DNA of 7,392 bases from Deferribacteres bacterium JdFR-76. GTDB taxonomy: Bacteria; Zhuqueibacterota; JdFR-76. The position numbers were made by a program, and so were the translations under genes. Location: contig MTOL01000126.1 in NCBI GenBank assembly GCA_002011685.1, positions 1-7,392 of the forward strand. The letters are read 5' to 3'. A model generated the notes under the pieces. That model worked only from the letters and a program-made list of their open reading frames with translations, was not told the DNA's origin and made no database searches. Of this stretch, positions 3,506 to 7,392 are shown piece by piece; the first letter of the stretch is position 1, and every line of letters begins with the position of its first letter.

Positions 3506-6463
3506 TCAGTCCAGATATCCGAACGCAAATCCAAAATAGAAACGCCATTCTTTCCCGTAGATTTGTCCGCGGTTCATAAATGTGTTGAAACCATACGCGG
3601 CGTCAAAAAACATGCGTACCGGGAAGCTGTAAAACATGAACAGGTCCATCCGCAGCTGGACGCCGGCGTCTTTCTTCATTTTTTTCCATTGCAGATTCCC
3701 TTCGTTCCATGCATCGCCGGCCTGATAGTACAGCCCCGCGTACAGTTTGTCCAGGTGAAACGGGCCAAACTGAAAACCAATGTCTTTCCACAGGGGGAAA
3801 CGGTAGATTAAGCTCAGGTTAAGCAGCTTGCGCCCCTCGATGCTGTAGAACGGGTAGCCCTTCAGTCCCACCAGCCCGCCGGCGAAAAAATTGAAAAAGC
3901 TATCTATTTTTCTGTCAATGTATCCGGCCTGGGCGTGCCAGGTTAGCGTATGCCGCCACGGTAGCCCCAAATATTCCCGCCAGTCCAGAGAAACCTGGTG
4001 GTAACGGTACGGTTTGTATACTTCCTGGATGGTACCGTAGGTGGAATTTACGGTGAAACCGTCTAGAAATTTGTTGTACTGATAATCGTAACGCAGGAAG
4101 ATCTGCCTTCCACCGTCCGGGCTAATGTCCCGGTGAACCGAAGGCCGCACTGCTGTGTGGGTCCACTCCAGAGAGCCTCTGGAACCGATAAGGTAAGTGT
4201 AGCCAAATTTGATCTCCTGACCGGATACTTTGGTGGTAATCCGGCCCGCGTAGCGGCTGAGGACGTACATGATCCGGAAGCGGTTGGCATCGTTCCATTG
4301 AATCTGGGCTCCTACATCCACTTCCATCAGGTTATAGCGGAATTTGTCCTCGCCTACTTCTGTGTGACGGACCTGGTCGTAAATTTCCAGAAAGAAGGTG
4401 GGGTAGAACTGACGGTATTCTACCAGGGCGTAGATGTCCATATCCCACTGGCGGTTCATGGCAAATCCGGCCACAAAGGAGTATTTGTTCAAAATTTCAC
4501 TGCTGTAAACATAAGTCCCCAGCTTAACAGTTCCGTAATCGATCAGCAGGCGCGGAAGAAAATTGACGGGGCCGTACACCTGGCGGTAGGGAACGGCCCC
4601 TTTGCCAGAACCGTTGTTGCCTGATTTCGGATCCGGAATATTGGCCACTGCCTCGGTCCGGGGAAGGTGGATCCTTGCACGGTATTGCCGTTCCGGCTGT
4701 GGAGCCGGTTTGTTTAGCACGGAAATTTTGTACCCATCTTCGGTGTACAGGCTGAACACGAGCCCGCCTTTTTTGTGGTAATGGGGCATAAATGCGCCAC
4801 CCAGCACCGTGGTGAGCGGAACAGCCTTTTGTGTTTTCAGGTTCATCCGGTAGATGTTGAAAATGCCGGTTTTGTCCCAGCTGAAGTAGATGGTCCGGGA
4901 TGAGGAACCAAATACCGGATGCCGTGTATCGCCGGCATTGCGCAGCAGGTAGCGCCATTTTTTTCTTTTGATGTCAAAGAGTGCCAGGTCCCGACCGTGA
5001 CGTGCAACCGAAATGTCAAATACCAGATAGCGTCCGTCGGGGGACCAGTCGAGGTGAAAAATCTGCTCCCCGGATGAAAATTGTGTAAGATAATCTACCC
5101 TCCGTTTTTTCAAATCGACCAGTGCAATGTTGTCTGTCCCGTCGTACTGGATGATGCAGGCAATCTTGCGGCCATCAGGCGACCAGGCGGGATTTCTGGC
5201 CCTTGCGCCTTTGGTGAGCCGTTTTTCTTTTTTCCGCGGAATATTGTAGATATAGAGATCCAGGTATTTGGAGCCATAACGGTTGGCGCGTACGCGCTTG
5301 GCATAGACGATTTCCTTTCCATCTGGCGAAAAATCGATGCTGCCTGTAACACCGGACCGCAGCGTTTTTTTCTTTTGTTTTTTTGTGTCGTAAAGGATCA
5401 ACACGTACCTTCCGAGGTAGTCTTCCCCCTGGTTGCTGAGGTAGGCCACGTACCGTCCGTTTGGCGACCAGACCGGATAAAAATTGCCGAATCCTTTCTT
5501 TTCGATAAGCCGCCCCTCCACCAGATGGGGCCGGATTTCACGGGTTCCTTCCAGATATGTCTCTTTTAGAAACGATTTCCATTCTTTATAAAGCTGACGG
5601 TCGGATTTTCCGAGCACAGCCCGGACGGCTCCAGAGAAGCTCTGACGGAACGGGGTGTCCATTGCCCGCACCAGCATCAGCAGGTTGCTGTAGCCGTAGA
5701 ATTTGGCGATGTAATTCACCAGGGAAAAGCCGGAGTTGTACACCATTTCGTTGCCCAGGCTGTTGTGGCCAAAGACGCACATATCGTTGTAACTCAGCAT
5801 TCTGTCATTCAGCACTGCCATGCGGAGAATCATGTCGCGGTGGCTGTCCCAAAAATCGTAGGCTTCGTCCGGTGCTTGGAACTGTGCTATTCCTTCGGAA
5901 AACCAGTGAGGGATAACCATTCCTGCGAACGGCACAGAGACAATGCGGTTGGGAAATCCGTACAGTACATCCGGACGCTTTTCCTTTTCATATCCCATAT
6001 ATTGGAGAAAGAGGCCCGGAATGCGGCTACCGAAGCGTTTTGCCTTTTTTAGCGAAATGAGGTGAGTGAATTCGTGGGTTACCACGTTCCACAGCCAGGG
6101 GTGGGTCCCGCGCAGGTCAAAGTCCATGGGCGAGGCCCAGATTTCAATTTTTTCGTCATAAGGATAGGTGACACCATTGGAATAGTCGTCATGATCGCGG
6201 ACGATAAAGTGAAAGGGGCCTGGATCGTCCACTTTGTACAAATCGGTAATGGGACCGTAGATTTTTTCGGCGATGCGGGCGATTTCCGCTGCCGTTCGTT
6301 CCGCACCTTTGTGGTAGTGAATCTGAAAATGTTTGGTCCGGATGGTGTACCATTCCAGTTCAGGGTGATTGTATGCCTCGGGCTGGGCCCGTAAGGGGTA
6401 GCTGGCGGGAATCAGCAGAACCGCCAGCAGAATACAGAACCGTTTCATGCGTTTCCCAATCAT
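3506..6463 (-). CDS. Exported gluzincin peptidase-TolB-like propeller-outer-membrane barrel protein
   Basis: A 985-residue protein in three parts. A signal peptide (residues 6-26, core 'ILLAVLLIP', probable cleavage after Ala26 before Gln27) sends it across the inner membrane. Residues 34-306 form a peptidase-MA-like domain: HEFTH at 130-134 gives zinc ligands His130 and His134 and catalytic Glu131, and 'WFSEGIAQF' (188-195) supplies the likely third ligand Glu190. Residues 327-585 are a TolB/PD40-type propeller with 'WSPNGRY' or 'SPDGR/K' motifs at 332, 379, 428 and 473. After a Pro/Gly/Asn linker (about 586-628), residues 632-985 are rich in alternating aromatic strands and contain LKGY at 867-870, placed like the VRGF/Y motif of Omp85-type barrels. 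It starts one base after the upstream stop; Met6 is an alternative start. Such proteins are often labelled 'biopolymer transporter Tol-like' without proven function. Peptidase and propeller calls are firm; the barrel is probable; substrate and topology are unknown. Confidence 0.92.
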   Translation of the reverse strand: MIGKRMKRFCILLAVLLIPASYPLRAQPEAYNHPELEWYTIRTKHFQIHYHKGAERTAAEIARIAEKIYGPITDLYKVDDPGPFHFIVRDHDDYSNGVTYPYDEKIEIWASPMDFDLRGTHPWLWNVVTHEFTHLISLKKAKRFGSRIPGLFLQYMGYEKEKRPDVLYGFPNRIVSVPFAGMVIPHWFSEGIAQFQAPDEAYDFWDSHRDMILRMAVLNDRMLSYNDMCVFGHNSLGNEMVYNSGFSLVNYIAKFYGYSNLLMLVRAMDTPFRQSFSGAVRAVLGKSDRQLYKEWKSFLKETYLEGTREIRPHLVEGRLIEKKGFGNFYPVWSPNGRYVAYLSNQGEDYLGRYVLILYDTKKQKKKTLRSGVTGSIDFSPDGKEIVYAKRVRANRYGSKYLDLYIYNIPRKKEKRLTKGARARNPAWSPDGRKIACIIQYDGTDNIALVDLKKRRVDYLTQFSSGEQIFHLDWSPDGRYLVFDISVARHGRDLALFDIKRKKWRYLLRNAGDTRHPVFGSSSRTIYFSWDKTGIFNIYRMNLKTQKAVPLTTVLGGAFMPHYHKKGGLVFSLYTEDGYKISVLNKPAPQPERQYRARIHLPRTEAVANIPDPKSGNNGSGKGAVPYRQVYGPVNFLPRLLIDYGTVKLGTYVYSSEILNKYSFVAGFAMNRQWDMDIYALVEYRQFYPTFFLEIYDQVRHTEVGEDKFRYNLMEVDVGAQIQWNDANRFRIMYVLSRYAGRITTKVSGQEIKFGYTYLIGSRGSLEWTHTAVRPSVHRDISPDGGRQIFLRYDYQYNKFLDGFTVNSTYGTIQEVYKPYRYHQVSLDWREYLGLPWRHTLTWHAQAGYIDRKIDSFFNFFAGGLVGLKGYPFYSIEGRKLLNLSLIYRFPLWKDIGFQFGPFHLDKLYAGLYYQAGDAWNEGNLQWKKMKKDAGVQLRMDLFMFYSFPVRMFFDAAYGFNTFMNRGQIYGKEWRFYFGFAFGYLD
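3509..4570 (-). other. Omp85-like C-terminal barrel region
   Basis: Residues about 632-985 of the 985-residue protein. Short alternating strands rich in Tyr, Phe and Arg alternate with turns, for example 'DIYALVEYRQFYPTFFLEIYD' broken near 679-695. LKGY at 867-870 is followed by 'GRKLLNLSLIYRFPL', which resembles the conserved barrel region of BamA/TamA-type proteins, where V/LRGY precedes an arginine-phenylalanine strand. The final residues are 'FGYLD', so the usual terminal aromatic is two positions from the end. I infer an outer-membrane barrel from this pattern; no POTRA domains are present, and the propeller and peptidase sit where they would be. Confidence 0.6.
4709..5485 (-). repeat. 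TolB/PD40-type propeller repeats within the 985-residue protein
   Basis: At least five protein-level repeats of about 43-48 residues. Each has 'WSPDGR.hhh' followed by a strand, an acidic or Asn residue, and a Lys/Arg-rich turn ending in Leu-Thr or similar. The second half of the repeat starts near residues 355, 403, 446, 493 and 537, for example 'LYIYNIPRKKEKRLT' and 'IALVDLKKRRVDYLT'. A sixth, weaker blade may cover 560-583. The DNA copies themselves are well diverged. In TolB-like proteins such blades form a protein-binding propeller in the periplasm. Confidence 0.8.
5546..6364 (-). other. Gluzincin (peptidase MA-like) domain within the 985-residue protein
   Basis: Residues 34-306. The motif pair HEFTH (130-134) and 'HWFSEGIAQF' (186-195) is that of Glu-zincins. 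All residues needed for catalysis appear intact, so this is likely an active or recently active zinc peptidase rather than a dead copy. The domain ends with a 'LGKSDRQLYKEWKSFL' helix (284-299), as often seen before the propeller in this architecture. Confidence 0.85.
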
Positions 6464-6464
6464 T

Positions 6465-7392
6465 TTACCGGATAACCGCTACTTTAACAATCTTCACCGA
6501 CCGGTCCGTGCCGTTTTTTGCTTCGATCCGGGCCAGGTATACGCCATCAGAAACACGGGTTGCATTCCATTCCAGTTCGTTTTCCATACCGCCCAATCCC
6601 TGTCCTCGGATCTCATCCACTTTTTCGCCTGACATATCGTAAATGGTGATAGTGATCCGGGCATCTTCGCGGAGGTAAAATCGGAAGGCGGTCCGGGTTC
6701 CACGGGTGGGATTGGGATAGTTGTAGGCGAAGGGCATCAGAGAGCCAGCAGCTGTGTGCTGCGATGCCTGCGGCAGGGTCAGAAACTTGCTTGAGGAAGC
6801 ATCTTTTCCAGGGTATAGCCAGGACGCGTTGGGCTGCCATCCCTGGGCAGGTAGCTTTAGGGCCCAGAGAAATCCATCAGCAGAGGGAGCCAGAATTACA
6901 GGGATGTTTCCAGAAAAAGTATCGGCGGCCAGCAGGGGGACGGCTGAGCCCGATCCCGCTGCCAGATAAAAGGAGTCGATGCGCTGGCCTGTACCGTCAA
7001 GAATGAGGATCTGTCCCGCACCATCGCGGACACAGATCCGGTTTTCTTTTTCGTAGCGGAGCACAACGGGGGAAGCGTACGGGAAAACTTCTTCCGAAAG
7101 AGGCGTTTTCAAGGAAACCGGAAATCCTTCGCAACGGACGCCATTCCGCTGATAGGCTTCGACCCGATTTGCCGTAATGAACACCACGTCGAGCTGGCCG
7201 TCGAAGTTCAGGTCAGCAAGCGCCGGCGGACCCAGCACAGGTGGAGAAGGCAAAATGGGAATCTGCTTATCAGGTTCATTGGTGTCAACGAGGAGAATCT
7301 GCTCCCTGGAAGCCGCCACCAGCCAGGTACGGCCATCGCCCTGCTGTGTGGCTGCGGCCAGAGCAAACCAGCCAGTATCCGCTTGTGGCAGC
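6465..7392 (-). CDS. Partial secreted protein with FG-GAP-like sequence and C-terminal type A sorting/FlgD-like Ig domain
   Basis: The C-terminal 308 residues of a longer protein: the frame is open to the right edge, so the true start and any signal peptide lie outside. A GTG at 7319 is in frame but the 24 codons before it read as ordinary coding sequence ('GDGRTWLVAAS'), so it is not taken as the start. Counting from that GTG, residues 32-50 ('PALADLNFDGQLDVVFIT') match the FG-GAP/VCBS pattern of beta-propellers with Asp-rich calcium loops, and more blade-like strands follow to about 160. Residues 197-284 form an Ig-like domain: 'FAYNYPNPTRG', then 'ITITIYDMSGEKV' and 'LEWNATRVSDGVYLARI', ending in 'VKIVKVAVIR'. 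This is the C-terminal domain found on many exported FCB-group proteins; in Bacteroidota it directs type IX secretion. It is probably cell-surface or extracellular. The missing N-terminus prevents assigning a function. It precedes the peptidase-barrel gene by one base. Confidence 0.88.
   Translation of the reverse strand, partial: LPQADTGWFALAAATQQGDGRTWLVAASREQILLVDTNEPDKQIPILPSPPVLGPPALADLNFDGQLDVVFITANRVEAYQRNGVRCEGFPVSLKTPLSEEVFPYASPVVLRYEKENRICVRDGAGQILILDGTGQRIDSFYLAAGSGSAVPLLAADTFSGNIPVILAPSADGFLWALKLPAQGWQPNASWLYPGKDASSSKFLTLPQASQHTAAGSLMPFAYNYPNPTRGTRTAFRFYLREDARITITIYDMSGEKVDEIRGQGLGGMENELEWNATRVSDGVYLARIEAKNGTDRSVKIVKVAVIR
6468..6731 (-). other. C-terminal 'NYPNP' Ig-like sorting-type domain
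   Basis: About 88 residues at the end of the partial protein. It shows the N-Y-P-N-P opening, a 'hxIYDxxGxxV' strand, Trp in 'ELEWNA', 'DGVYLARI' and a final basic-hydrophobic strand. This pattern is shared by T9SS type A sorting domains and FlgD-like Ig domains. Sequence alone does not separate true type IX signals from look-alikes in lineages without that system. Confidence 0.8.

Noticed and set aside
4133..5569. Several plus-strand open frames of 120-165 codons antisense to the large protein
   Set aside because: The minus-strand frame encodes clear peptidase and propeller repeats over the same bases. The antisense frames show no family motif and no ribosome binding site that I could see.
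7317..7319. GTG as the start of the sorting-domain protein
   Set aside because: The frame continues upstream to the window edge with ordinary coding sequence and no signal peptide follows the GTG, so the gene is partial and starts outside.

Overview
The window looks like chromosomal DNA from a Gram-negative bacterium of the FCB group (Bacteroidota and relatives such as Ignavibacteriota, Calditrichota or the KSB1-type lineages). Three things point there. The partial protein at the right edge ends in a 'NYPNP' Ig-like domain of the type A sorting / FlgD-like kind. A large protein combines a gluzincin peptidase, a TolB-like propeller and an outer-membrane-type barrel. Two of the three visible signal peptides have Gln just after the predicted cleavage site. 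Base composition looks even (roughly half G+C, not counted) and similar throughout, with no mobile element, RNA gene or CRISPR array seen. I cannot name the genus.

Layout, left to right. A plus-strand gene (68-790) encodes a YgjP/DUF45-type zinc metallopeptidase. Its stop lies 15 bases from the stop of a convergent minus-strand gene. Everything from 806 to the right edge is on the minus strand, so in transcription order it runs from right to left. First comes a secreted protein with FG-GAP-like sequence and a C-terminal sorting-type domain (6465 to beyond 7392, N-terminus outside the window). One base later comes a 985-residue exported peptidase-propeller-barrel protein (3506-6463). A 167-base gap (3339-3505) holds small palindromes. 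Two tandem, diverged paralogous secreted/membrane proteins follow (2505-3338 and 1718-2449), separated by 55 bases with a perfect 8-bp hairpin. Last is an RmlD-like NAD(P)-dependent sugar-nucleotide reductase (806-1699), 17 bases behind the second paralogue with a strong ribosome binding site.

The minus-strand genes form a probable cell-envelope cluster: a surface or secreted cargo protein, a likely outer-membrane protein with periplasmic or surface peptidase and propeller parts, a pair of small envelope proteins of unknown role, and an enzyme of the deoxysugar (dTDP-rhamnose-like) family. That they work together is inferred from strand and spacing only. The most unusual items are the three-part peptidase-propeller-barrel protein and the tandem paralogue pair beside it, which share an 'LPGxGE' motif and an 'NHxxSAxDAA' motif and have no function I can assign.
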